Positions 20,703-29,360 of a stretch of 64,000 nt of DNA are shown here, piece by piece. Position 1 is the stretch's first letter, and the number at the start of each line of letters is the position of its first letter. This DNA comes from Hondaea fermentalgiana (Eukaryota > Sar > Bigyra > Thraustochytrida > Thraustochytriidae), in assembly GCA_014084085.1 (NCBI GenBank), contig NPFB01000012.1, positions 24,711 through 88,710 on the forward strand, in the 5' to 3' direction. A model generated the notes under the pieces. It was not told the origin of the DNA, made no database searches, and saw only the letters and a list, made by a program, of their open reading frames with translations. The translations under genes and the position numbers were made by a program.

Positions 20703-21229
20703 CTAAATTTGCTCGTCGATCTCGACAACGCGAGAAAGAATATGTCGTTGCACAAGCTTGTTCATCTCGAACATGCCTGTGGGTAGTATTTGTTTGTTCG
20801 TTCTCTCGTTCGTCAGCGAAAGTTTGCTCTTTAGGGCAAGAGCAAGAATTCTTGGTCAACGTACCGACTTTGTCTTTGCCAAAGAGTTGACGGAGCTTTG
20901 TGTCGCAGAGAATCTCCCTCCTGTTGTCGGGGTTTTGCAGCTTCTTAGCCTTGATGTAATTCCAACTGCGCGATAAAGAATGGACAAAAAGAGATGCGTC
21001 AGTGGACTAGCCTTGAGAAAGGGAGACACGAACCGATGATGGTGCAAGCGGAATTGGAATTCAAGTGTCCAACTTACATGCCCTTGACAACATCTGCTCG
21101 TGTTGCTGTTGCCTGCTCGATCACCTCGAAAAGCTCATAAGTTAGGTGGTACAAGGTCTTGCTGATTGGACTCAGGCGAACCTGGCCCTGAGGCGCGGCC
21201 ATGGGGGCATCTTGCCGAGGAGCGTCCAT
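20703..21229 (-). CDS. Small SWIB-domain protein (three exons)
   Basis: Exons: 21229-21078, 20965-20865 and 20776-20703. Introns are 112 nt (20966-21077, GTAAGT...GCGCAG) and 88 nt (20777-20864, GTACGT...CCACAG). All three exons join in phase to 108 residues ending in TAG. The core reads ADVVKGIWNYIKAKKLQ, then NPDNRREILCDTKLRQLFGKDKV, then MFEMNKLVQRHI. This is a complete SWIB/MDM2-fold domain (W-x-Y-I-K, P-x-x-R-R-E-I, D-x-K-L-x-x-L-F). SWIB domains occur in SWI/SNF BAF60-type subunits and as stand-alone small proteins in nuclei, plastids and chlamydiae. This one is nearly all domain, without the BAF60 N-terminus. No transit peptide is obvious. Each exon is too short to be seen as a long open frame. 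Confidence 0.9.
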
Positions 21230-21793
21230 CGTTTTTTTTTTTTTTTACTTTGGCTGAGTTGAGCTTGATCAACGTTCTGCGCAAGCGAGGTTCAAGCTGT
21301 CAGTTAGTTATGCCATGCGATATGCAATTTGCCTCCCCATTGTATCAGCTCTGTATATTTCTCTGGGTCGAGGTCCGCAAGTTGGCTTGTGTCGCGCGAC
21401 ACCCGCAAGTTGGCGCTCCCGTTCACTTTTCCTGCTTGCACGTACCTGTCAGCAAGCGGGCAGGCCTTCGCTCTGGCCGGCCTCTACGAGGATCCGAGCG
21501 CGCAGACACGCAGGCAGGCACGCAGATTGGCAGACACAAGGACGCACGCGAACACGCGCAGAGACAATCAAAACAAGGCCCTGTCGGGGGTTCTTCTGAT
21601 CTCCCTCCTCTCTGCGCTCTCGCGGCACAGAGGCGGAGCGCCCTCCCTCTTTCTGCCTGTGTGCCTTGCCTCGCCTTGCCCGCTTGCTCCGGCCTGCCTG
21701 CCACTGGCCTTGTCGCGCCGCGCGTCGCTCCTCTGCGCCGGGCTCTGCGCGCGCGCTGCCTGGCCTCGCGCCTCCTCCTCTCGCCTCCCTCGT

Positions 21794-21840
21794 TTGAATC
21801 GAATTTGAATTTGAATTTGAATTTGAATTCGAAGTTGAAT
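21794..21840. repeat. TTGAAT hexanucleotide repeat
   Basis: About seven TTGAAT units, some degenerate, forming an AT-rich island in GC-rich DNA. The unit overlaps GAATTC/GAATTT. A simple satellite; function unknown. Confidence 0.8.
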
Positions 21841-22928
21841 GTTTGTCTCCTCAGCCAGTCTGCCTGAGGTGAGGGCAGCAGACCTGCCTGCAGACAGTGT
21901 GAGGAGCGGCCGCTGCTTCCTTCGCCGCCCGCTTCCTTCCTTTGATGGAGGCTTTTTCGCCGCTTTTCCTCGGGCCGGGCTGGCTGTTGCTCCTGCCCCA
22001 GCTTCGCTCTGCCTGCGCTGCTACGCTGCCTGCTCTGCTCGCTCGCTCTCCTGCCCTCCTCCCCCTCCTCTTCGCCGCAGCTGGCCGGCTGCCACGGCTG
22101 GCGGGCGCGGTCTCTCTCTCTGCCTGCCTGCCGCAGCCGCCAGGCCGCTGTTGGTTTGGGAATGGCCGCTCGCCCGCCCTCCCTCCTCCCTCTCTTCCTA
22201 ACAATAACTCCCTCCCGCCGGCCAATCCTGTCTGTCTGGTTTGCGCCCTTCGATGCCCTCTTGTGCTGTGCCGCTGCGCTGCTGGCCGTTAGCGAGCAGA
22301 GCTGAGCTGTGGCGGCAGGCAGAGGCTGGCAATGGCTGGGGCGGCTGACGCTCAGCGCGGCGGAGGCGAGCCGGAATGGCAGGACAGAGAGAGAGAAAGG
22401 CCAGCCGCCGAGGGCGAAGGGGCGCGGGGCCTGAGCGGCGGCAGCGCAGCGACCTTGGCATCAAGGAGGCCTCTCCTTCCCCCTCTCATATTCTTTCTTT
22501 TTCCCCTCCCTCCCTCCCGCCCTCCCTCCCTCACACACACGAGCTCACATTTCTCCCCCTCAGCCCTTCCTCCCTCTCCCGCTCTTGCACGCGCATGCAG
22601 AGGTTGGATTTTTCCCTTGGCGGCCTCCCTCTCTCGCGGGAGGCACCGGCTGCGGGACCCGCAGCTGCGGTTCCTGCGATGGCGAGGCCCCGCGGGAAAC
22701 TGCCGGCCCTTTGTCTACCCGTAGGTAGCGCCTGTCTGGGCTGGCCGTTCATTCACTGTCAATCCTTGTCAAGGCAGCTGCAGCTGCCACTGCAGCTGGC
22801 TGCTGCCACTGCTGCTTCTCCTACTCCTGCTACTGCTTGAAGCTACACTACTCATGGCGGCCAAGGAACGAGTCATGGCCGGCAGGCGGTCTGTGGTGGC
22901 TGGCACCGTGGCTGGCCGGCATGGAGGC

Positions 22929-22958
22929 GGCTGGCTGGCTGGCTGGCTGGCTGGCTGG
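22929..22958. repeat. GGCT tetranucleotide repeat
   Basis: About seven tandem GGCT units. A microsatellite inside the gene-free region. Confidence 0.8.
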
Positions 22959-24681
22959 TTAGCAGAGGGGCCGCAATCACTGCGGGGCGCCGTGCTGGGG
23001 GGGTGGAGGCAGGCCTGGCTGGCCGCGAGTGCGGGCTGACACGCTGCGGAAGAAGTTGCGGGGACTGCGCGAGCCCTGCACGGGTGTGGATCGGACGCCC
23101 CCCTAGGCTGAAGTAAAGCCGCCCCCCGGCTCTTCGTCTCTCGGCAGTCACAGCCGCTGTTATTGGTCAACCTAAGGCAGAGCTGAGGGATGGGGTGTGG
23201 GGTGCGAACCGTGCTGGGCCGTGTTAAGCAATCATGATCCTGTGCCTTCCCTTACCTCTCCTTGCCTTGCGGTTACCGCTTCTCTCTCTCCCCAGTCCTC
23301 CCTCCCTTCCTCCCTCCCTCCCTCCCACGCTCGCTCGTTCGCTCCCAGCTTTCCCTTCCTCTCTCCGGATCCCTGCAGCGGCCGGCCGTGGTCAGCCCGC
23401 CGCATGCCAGCTCCAGCGGTCAGCGGTCGGCGGGAGACCACAGCAGCCGCAGCCGCCACCGCTGCCGCGGGGGAGGCAACCCGGCTCGAACAGAATCGGA
23501 GGAGGAGAGGAGGGAGAAAGGGGGGGAAGGGGCCCGTTCACAAGGCGCGCGCGGCTGGCGTCTGCGGGGCGGGGGGGAGCACTTTCGGGGCCAAACTTGC
23601 CGAAGAGTGGGGGCCGGTGGGCATTTTCTGCGGGAACTGCCTCGACTGCTCCACTGGAAGCCCCATCCCCTCACGCGCGGAGAGAGTGTGTGCCTAGTGG
23701 AGTATAGAGAAGCGCCCGCCCAGTGGCGCCAACTTGACGTCCCACCCCGCCGCGCTGCAGGGGACGGTGGAAGAAAGTCCCCCGGCTATGGGAACAGCCG
23801 CCTTAAATTGCTTGAAAAAGGTTCAGTAGTTAATGTACAAATTAAGGTTGAAGATAGCTCGAACGGGCGGCCTCCTCTGCGAGCGGCGTCCTCTCACGTC
23901 CTCTGCGGGGCCTCGTGAGGACGGCCGCGCCGTCAATTTTTTTTCCTTGCCCTCCTCAAGGCGGCGCTTCATCCAGAGGCACCGACCCAATACGCGGCCG
24001 CTTCGGCCAGTGCCAGCGGTCGCGCGCCACTGGCCACAGCAAGGTGGGCCTGTCCGCGATGTCGCGTAGGTGCGGGGCGCCCCCTCCGCAGCCCCCTCCC
24101 ATTCGCGGATCGCTCTTCTCGCGCGCGCGCCCCTCAGCCTCCCTCGCCCGGGCAGTGCGCGTCCTCTAACCAGCGGCCCACAGCCCCAGACGCGTCTCGC
24201 TAGCCCTCTCGCGGGCCGTCTCTCGCGCCTCTGCGTTCTTGACGCCTCCCGCTTCGCCTCTTCGTGGAAAAGCTGCGGCTGCACAAACGCTGCGGTGGTA
24301 GTCTACTACGTATAGTATAGCTTCTTCGACTTGGCTTTCCTGCTTTTGCTCGCAGAAAGCAGTATAGTAGATTGGAGTGCGCGCCTGCGCCTGGCAGCCT
24401 GAGGTGGACGGGGAGATCGTGAAGACGCGCAACCCAGTGGCCGGGAACAAACTTGGAACCGGCACGGCTGGAGCGATCCGCGCAATGGGGTGCATTTGTA
24501 CTACGTTCGCCAGCCGCGGCGCTTCTGGAGCTGCTTTTGCTGTTGACCGTGGTGGCGAATGCTAGTTTTTGAGCTCTGTGTTTTTGCTTTCAACTTGCAT
24601 TTGGTCCTTTCCGAATCCGTCTTGCCCCCTGGTTGGCTGTCAGTCTGGCTAAGAATGGGTCGTAGGTCGGCAGTCGTGAAA

Positions 24682-24683
<2 letters not shown>

Positions 24684-24718
<35 letters not shown>
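24684..24718. repeat. GAT trinucleotide repeat
   Basis: About 11-12 GAT units upstream of the CCNDBP1-like gene, probably in the promoter or 5' UTR. Confidence 0.8.
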
Positions 24719-24944
24719 GATGATGGTCGTATTGTTCCTTTGGAGTTCTTTCTCCTCTTTTCTCCATCATCCATGACGTCCAGATCTTGATCTTGATCAT
24801 GATCTTGTCCTTGCGTATTTCCTTCAGAAAAAGGCTCTCTCGCGCGCGCTCCATGTTAGTGCCCGGGCTGTGCAAGGCACGAGACAGGAAAGTTCCCAAA
24901 GTGCCAACGTCCACTCACCACCCGCGTCTGCTCGACTACACCTT

Positions 24945-24973
24945 GCTCTGCTCTGCTCTGCTCTGCTCTGCTG
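24945..24973. repeat. CTCTG pentanucleotide repeat
   Basis: About five to six CTCTG units 80-105 bp upstream of the CCNDBP1-like start codon, likely within its 5' UTR. Confidence 0.8.
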
Positions 24974-25050
24974 CCAGAGAAAGAAACCATCCAGACAGAA
25001 GTCAAGCAAGCTCGTGCGGCGGTAGGTCTCGCGACGGAGAGGCAGAGACG

Positions 25051-26286
25051 ATGGGCGATGAAGTCTTGACACCGCAAGGCGTGCTCGCCAAGGTCCGTCA
25101 GCTGGCAGACTTTCTCGATGCGCCCTCGGCGCAAAGCGGAGCCAGCACCAACCAAGACAAGAGCGCGAGGAGCAGCAACGTGAACCGCAAGGATTACGAG
25201 ACCTTCCGGGACATGATCGGGAGAGCGTCGGAGCAACTCGAGAACCAGAGCAATAAAGTGGCCCTCGGATGGGCATCCCTGCGCAACGACGATGAGCGTC
25301 ACGCCATTCTCCAGGCTCTCCTGCAACACACAGAACTTGTCTTCACGTGCACCTTCCTCATGGTTTCAAGCGAGGGTCTCTGCTGCGCTGCTGCACGCGA
25401 TGAAATTGTCGCTGCCGCCAAGCAGGTCGCGGCCGCACTCTCCCTCATGATGGAGCTTCTGAGCAATGCTAAAACCATGGACGCAGATGTTTTTGCTGCT
25501 GAGATTGCCCGGAAGTGCGGCGCAGTCTGGGACGCATGTAAGGGCGTGCGCATGGTCGCCAAGTCGAATCGCGCAGCGAGCAAGCGCCGCGTTCTTCTCG
25601 CAGCGCGCGCCGTCAAGGACACCCACGACGAGTTCAACCGCATGCTTCAGGACTCGCGTGCCTCGTCTTCCTCTTCGAGTGACACCCAAATGGGACAAGC
25701 AAGCGATGCGAACCAAATGATGGAAGAAACTGCTGGGTCATCCGCCGACGCGGATGCACCCGCATCAGGACCTAAAATTGGCAGCGACGAATGGTATGCT
25801 ATGATGGATGATCTTGGGGACGAGAGCGACATGGACGATGAGGACGAGGATCGTCTTGAACGCGGTCTCGCACTGATTCGCACGGCCGGCATGGTCATTC
25901 AGAACGCAGCCAAAACCATTGGCGCAACTGCTCCTCGTCAGGCGGCCGCCGCGAGCTTAGATTCTGCGTCCGTATCCGCATCCGCATCCGCTTCTGCTTC
26001 TGCTTCTGCCCCCGCATCCGTAGTGCGGGCGCGATACGTCGCATGGCTCGATACCGTCGTGCTCGCTGCCGCACTTGCCGAAAAGACAGTCACTTCATTC
26101 GCCGTTAATCTGTATCCTCCCCACGACGAGGACCGTCTCCGCACAGCCGCAGCTCTCGTTCAGGCCAAGACGCAAGAGCTCACTCAAGCAATCACCAACG
26201 AGACCCCGAGTCTTGATGAGGGTGCTGCTGCCCACGTTCAAGCTTTGAACGACCTCCAAGCCTCTCTCGCCTCATTGGCAATATGA
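25051..26286 (+). CDS. CCNDBP1/GCIP-like protein (cyclin-D-interacting family)
   Basis: Predicted 411 residues, intronless. Colinear resemblance to human CCNDBP1 (GCIP/DIP1), from memory: a helical N-terminus; then AVWDACKGVRMVAKSNRAAS...VKDTHDEFNRML, matching the family's VWxAC...NKAA...VKDAHEEM block; an acidic segment; then RGLALIRTAGMVIQNAAKTIG, matching its CLALVRASKACLKKI; then FAVNLYPPHDEDRL, matching its LALSIYPP block. In animals the protein binds cyclin D1 and bHLH factors and represses proliferation. In a protist only the fold can be claimed. The start at 25051 is chosen because family-like sequence begins soon after; upstream in-frame sequence looks like 5' UTR with CTCTG repeats. 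A Ser/Ala codon repeat (TCCGCA) encodes a variable linker at ~25970-26010. Confidence 0.75.
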   Translation: MGDEVLTPQGVLAKVRQLADFLDAPSAQSGASTNQDKSARSSNVNRKDYETFRDMIGRASEQLENQSNKVALGWASLRNDDERHAILQALLQHTELVFTCTFLMVSSEGLCCAAARDEIVAAAKQVAAALSLMMELLSNAKTMDADVFAAEIARKCGAVWDACKGVRMVAKSNRAASKRRVLLAARAVKDTHDEFNRMLQDSRASSSSSSDTQMGQASDANQMMEETAGSSADADAPASGPKIGSDEWYAMMDDLGDESDMDDEDEDRLERGLALIRTAGMVIQNAAKTIGATAPRQAAAASLDSASVSASASASASASAPASVVRARYVAWLDTVVLAAALAEKTVTSFAVNLYPPHDEDRLRTAAALVQAKTQELTQAITNETPSLDEGAAAHVQALNDLQASLASLAI

Positions 26287-26419
26287 TGATAGGCCTGCCT
26301 TCTCTTCTTCTGCTGGCGTCGTCTATACGCTGCGTTGGGCCAATTCTATCGATGGACATGCCGACGACTGACTCGCGGACATTGTCCGATGCAAGGTTGG
26401 ATCATATGCGTAGGGCACT

Positions 26420-26544
26420 TCAATGAATGCTATGACGGCAAAAGAGATTGCCAGACTCTTGCGCGCTCGTCTTGCGAGACTTTTACAATTTGATTCGAGA
26501 GCGCGCAAGAGTCTGGTAAATCTCTTTCACCGTCATGGCATTGA
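26420..26544 (+). ncRNA. Long imperfect hairpin in the putative 3' UTR of the CCNDBP1-like gene
   Basis: Two arms (26420-26468 and 26499-26544) pair over about 43 bp around a ~30-nt loop. The core is 18 bp perfect (26451-26468 with 26499-26516, CCAGACTCTTGCGCGCTC). Next outward come 9 bp, a 2x2 internal loop, 9 bp, a 4-nt bulge (duplicated AATG in the left arm) and 6 bp. Two non-Watson-Crick pairs (26431/26537 and 26450/26517) are T-G on the + strand, hence U-G wobbles in + strand RNA but C-A mismatches in the opposite RNA. The structure therefore favours the CCNDBP1-like transcript. It could be a 3'-UTR regulatory element, a small-RNA precursor or a MITE remnant. Confidence 0.5.
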
Positions 26545-26576
26545 CACACATGTTTGGTCAATCCAGCCAACAAAAG

Positions 26577-26628
26577 AAAGGAGCAGCCAGAGAAAGAAAG
26601 AAAAAAAAAGAAAGAAAAAAAAAAGGAA
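26577..26628. repeat. GAAA/A-rich purine tract
   Basis: AGAAAG and poly-A runs about 30 bp downstream of the hairpin. They may form part of the 3'-end/polyadenylation region of the + strand gene; that is inference. Confidence 0.5.
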
Positions 26629-26874
26629 ACTACAGTTGGAGCAAACCAGACGATAATCTCTTCAAGTTGTAGCTTAGCCATAGGATTTTGTTTGTGTTTT
26701 GCAATTAGTCACTCACACATGTATTTCACGCAAGTACGGACCCTCTACTTCATTTCGTTCTTTTTTGCTTGTTATTTTGCAAAGTGTTCGCTGAGTGACC
26801 TGGACCTAGGGACCTGAGCCGAGTAGGCCAAGCGATTGATTTGTTGTAGTGTTGTAATGAATCTTACTCAATAT

Positions 26875-28317
26875 TTATTTGTGCTGCTTGCGAACTCTTG
26901 TACGATTGGGGAAAAGGCAACTCGAGGCGCTCAAAGTATCCGGGAGATTCGCGACAGCAGCGCGTTCTTGGGCCACACTGCGCTGCACACGAACTGCTTC
27001 ACTGAAATCGCGCCGCTGCAGTCTCGCAAGAGGTTTGACCCGAGGTGTACCGGCGCGAATCTTGACGAAACCGGACCCTTGCATTTGCGCTCTCGCGGCG
27101 GCGGCGGCGGCGACTGTGGCGGCAGCAGCAGCAGCAGCATCATCCTCGACACGAGCGTCCTTGAGAACGACCTTGCGCTGTAGCGAGATCGTTACAGCAG
27201 CATCCGACATGTCCACCGGAATCATTTGCGCGGTCGACTGCGTCAAGAGCTTCTTTGAAGATCCATGCTGATGCTCCTGCTGCTGCTGCTGCTGCTGGAG
27301 CAACATTATCTGCGACGAGGACCCTGTAGTACCGCATGCTGTCGCCGGTCTCGGCATTGCAAAAACAGACTCAATCATGGACGACAAACCTTCCTGCGTC
27401 GAAGGTCTCCGCAGCTCTTCGTCACGAAGCGACGCTCTTGCCACAGCCGCCGCGTCAGGAGCGGGGCGCCGGCCCCACTTTGCTGGCGCTGTCGAGCAAC
27501 GCACCGTCTCTCCATCAAGCCCACGATATGTGGGCTGAAGCGGATTCGTGGGCGGCCGCTTTGTCACCAGACCGCGCTGCAAACTGTCCGCATGCGAGCC
27601 TGCAATTTCCTCCTTGAGAATGAGCTCGCGCTGAAGGCGCTCCTTGTTGAGCGCGGATCCAGCCTGGGCGCCAGGAATGTCTTCCGTTCGCAAAGCGCGA
27701 CCTGACGCCTTGCGGCTCGAAACGATAGAGCTTCGTGGCCGGGAGCGAGGGCTGTCCATGATGCGCAAGTTGTTCACAAAGTAGACGGGACGCAGAGGAT
27801 CCGTGGTGCGATTGGTGCGCTTTCTTTTGCTGACAATGTCCTGCACATCAAGAGCATATCTCGTGATCTCCCGTCTTTGCAGGCTTTTGTACGCCATAAA
27901 GGACGTCGCCTGTGTCGCGCCCGGGATATCGGTCGTGCGGAGCGCGTCCTGCTCGTGTCCCGGGCGACGACCGCCGTACGTCTTGGGTCGCGCGCCTGGC
28001 AGATCGCTCACGTCCATGCTATCACGAAGGAATCGAGGTTCCTGCATGGGTGCCAGTTTTGCTTGCGGCAGCTCATACTCGGGGTTGAGCGGATTCACCA
28101 CACGCTTTGTACGGAAGACCTTAATGCGCGGTTTGGCATCGTCAATGTCAGCTGTCGAGGAGCTGTCTGGCTTGTTGTTCCTCTTGACGTGCAGCTTCTT
28201 TGGCTGTGCGCCTTCAATGTCCCGTGTCGTGAACAGGTTCGGTTTCTCCCACCGCGTCCACCGCTGCGCAGGCGCCGCGCCCTCGATGTCTGACACGTCG
28301 TTCGTCTCCCGCGGCAT
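26875..28317 (-). CDS. Repeat protein with D-I-x-G-A-x-P motifs
   Basis: Predicted 480 residues, intronless, from ATG 28317 (MPRETNDVSDIEGAAP). Two short motifs recur. One is (T/S)xDI(E/P)GAxP: DVSDIEGAAP, TRDIEGAQP, TADIDDAKP, DVSDLPGARP, TTDIPGAT, TEDIPGAQ. The other is (N/D)PLxPxY: NPLNPEY, DPLRPVY, NPLQPTY. The N-terminal two-thirds is basic and otherwise disordered-looking. The C-terminal third has a short polyglutamine run (CTG repeat, 27276-27297) and a polyalanine run (~27100-27140). There is no signal peptide or TM segment. I recall similar DI-x-GA motifs in uncharacterised proteins of flagellated protists but cannot name the family. The frame is open upstream through the N gap, so a longer N-terminus cannot be excluded. 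Confidence 0.65.
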   Translation of the reverse strand: MPRETNDVSDIEGAAPAQRWTRWEKPNLFTTRDIEGAQPKKLHVKRNNKPDSSSTADIDDAKPRIKVFRTKRVVNPLNPEYELPQAKLAPMQEPRFLRDSMDVSDLPGARPKTYGGRRPGHEQDALRTTDIPGATQATSFMAYKSLQRREITRYALDVQDIVSKRKRTNRTTDPLRPVYFVNNLRIMDSPRSRPRSSIVSSRKASGRALRTEDIPGAQAGSALNKERLQRELILKEEIAGSHADSLQRGLVTKRPPTNPLQPTYRGLDGETVRCSTAPAKWGRRPAPDAAAVARASLRDEELRRPSTQEGLSSMIESVFAMPRPATACGTTGSSSQIMLLQQQQQQQEHQHGSSKKLLTQSTAQMIPVDMSDAAVTISLQRKVVLKDARVEDDAAAAAAATVAAAAAARAQMQGSGFVKIRAGTPRVKPLARLQRRDFSEAVRVQRSVAQERAAVANLPDTLSASSCLFPNRTRVRKQHK

Positions 28318-29252
28318 GATCCTGCCCTGCTTCCTCTGCGGCGAGGGAACTCTTTCGTCGCAGTGCGCGGCCCTGCGCGCCGCCTTTGCTTGCTGGCTCG
28401 CCTGCGCCGCCCCGCCNNNNNNNNNNNNNNNNNNNNNNNNNNNNNNNNNNNNNNNNNNNNNNNNNNNNNNNNNNNNNNNNNNNNNNNNNNNNNNNNNNNN
28501 NNNNNNNNNNNNNNNNTCCCGCCCCGCCCGCGCTCGCCTTGGCCGGGCGCACACCCCCCCGCGCCGCGCAGAGCCCGCGCTCGGGCGCGAGGTTTCTCTG
28601 CGTGACCCCTCGGGGCTTCTTCCCTCGGGGCTGTTGCGGCCTGCAGGAGTTTACCCGAAGGAGTGCTCTAGAACTTGATGCAGCGCAAGCTGACCCCCCC
28701 CGCGCGACGCGCGCACACCCCGCGACAGGAGGAAAGACTCGGGAGAGAACCCCGCGCGGGGGCAGGGTGCGCGAGAGCGGCGACCGTTGATGAACGGATC
28801 AATCTCGCCGGCGCCGCCCCAATAGCAAGCAGCCGCGAGTCCCAACTCCCCCGCGCACGCGAGTAGACAAACAGATAGCGCGAGCTGCGCAGAAGACGCC
28901 CACGCCCACGCGCACGCGGGCTGCGGCGTCGCCTCGGGGCGCGGACGTGTCTGCCTGCCCTTTGGCCTGCACGGGATTGAGCGCGACGGCACGCGCCAGC
29001 TCGACGGGCCAGAGCAGCGGCGGCGGTTCGTGCTGCTGGGACGCGCCCATGACGACGATGGGGCGGCGAACACAGCCGCCAAAACCACGGCCTCAACCGC
29101 GTCCTTGCGAGCAAGAGCAAGAGCGATCAGAGACGCCCGCAAGCTCCGAGGGAGGCTGCGGATGCAGACGCGCCAAGCCAGCCGCACCGCTCATGCCACA
29201 GCCTGCAATGTCGCACGTTCAACGCCCCGAGGAGGGGCCCTGCGCAACGGCG
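28318..29252. other. Divergent upstream region with assembly gap
   Basis: Region between the starts of the D-I-x-G-A gene (-) and the giant gene (+). It is very GC-rich and includes 100 N. In-frame stops of the giant gene's frame sit at 28788 and 28791; in-frame ATGs occur at 29049, 29058, 29193 and 29208 before the chosen start. No other gene is supported. Confidence 0.5.
28417..28516. other. Assembly gap (100 N)
   Basis: Exactly 100 consecutive N, the conventional placeholder for a gap of unknown size. Distances across it, and linkage of the two halves, rest on scaffolding rather than sequence. Confidence 0.98.
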
Positions 29253-29360
29253 ATGCCACGCGCCAAGACGTTGTCGCGACGAGGCCTGCCGCACGCACTC
29301 GCGGCCGTGCTCGTGGTCCTTCTGATGACGCTTGTCGGCGGCGGGAGCCGCGCGGTCGCC
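29253..29360 (+). other. Signal peptide of the giant protein
   Basis: Residues 1-36: a basic n-region (MPRAKTLSRR), hydrophobic core ALAAVLVVLLMTLVGG and an AVA motif before TAAA, a good signal-peptidase site. A polyalanine (GCT repeat) stretch follows directly. Confidence 0.8.

Larger units (their letters stand above)
21230..25050. other. 3.8-kb GC-rich low-complexity region without a supported gene
   Basis: The longest gene-free stretch in the window. It contains a T-run next to the SWIB start (21231-21246), a GAATTT hexamer repeat (21794-21840), pyrimidine tracts (22475-22600, 23275-23360), a GGCT repeat (22929-22958), a GAT repeat (24684-24718) and a CTCTG repeat (24945-24973). Open frames are Pro/Ser/Arg/Leu-rich and follow base composition. 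I saw no tRNA, rRNA or transposase signature. It presumably holds the divergent promoters of the SWIB and CCNDBP1-like genes, and could hide a long non-coding RNA or small exons I cannot recognise. Confidence 0.5.
26287..26874. other. Convergent 3' spacer with hairpin
   Basis: About 590 bp between two convergent stops. It holds the 43-bp hairpin at 26420-26544, an A-rich purine tract (26577-26628) and AT-richer DNA. No coding sequence is supported. Confidence 0.6.

Noticed and set aside
23262..23918. Open frames of 150-220 residues in the GC-rich spacer
   Set aside because: Pro/Ser/Arg-rich, mutually overlapping in several frames, dictated by pyrimidine tracts; nothing recognisable.
29049..29252. 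Upstream in-frame ATGs (29049, 29058, 29193, 29208) as start of the giant protein
   Set aside because: They would add 15-68 hydrophilic Arg/Pro-rich residues in front of a canonical signal peptide; 29253 gives the expected secretory N-terminus. Not formally excluded.
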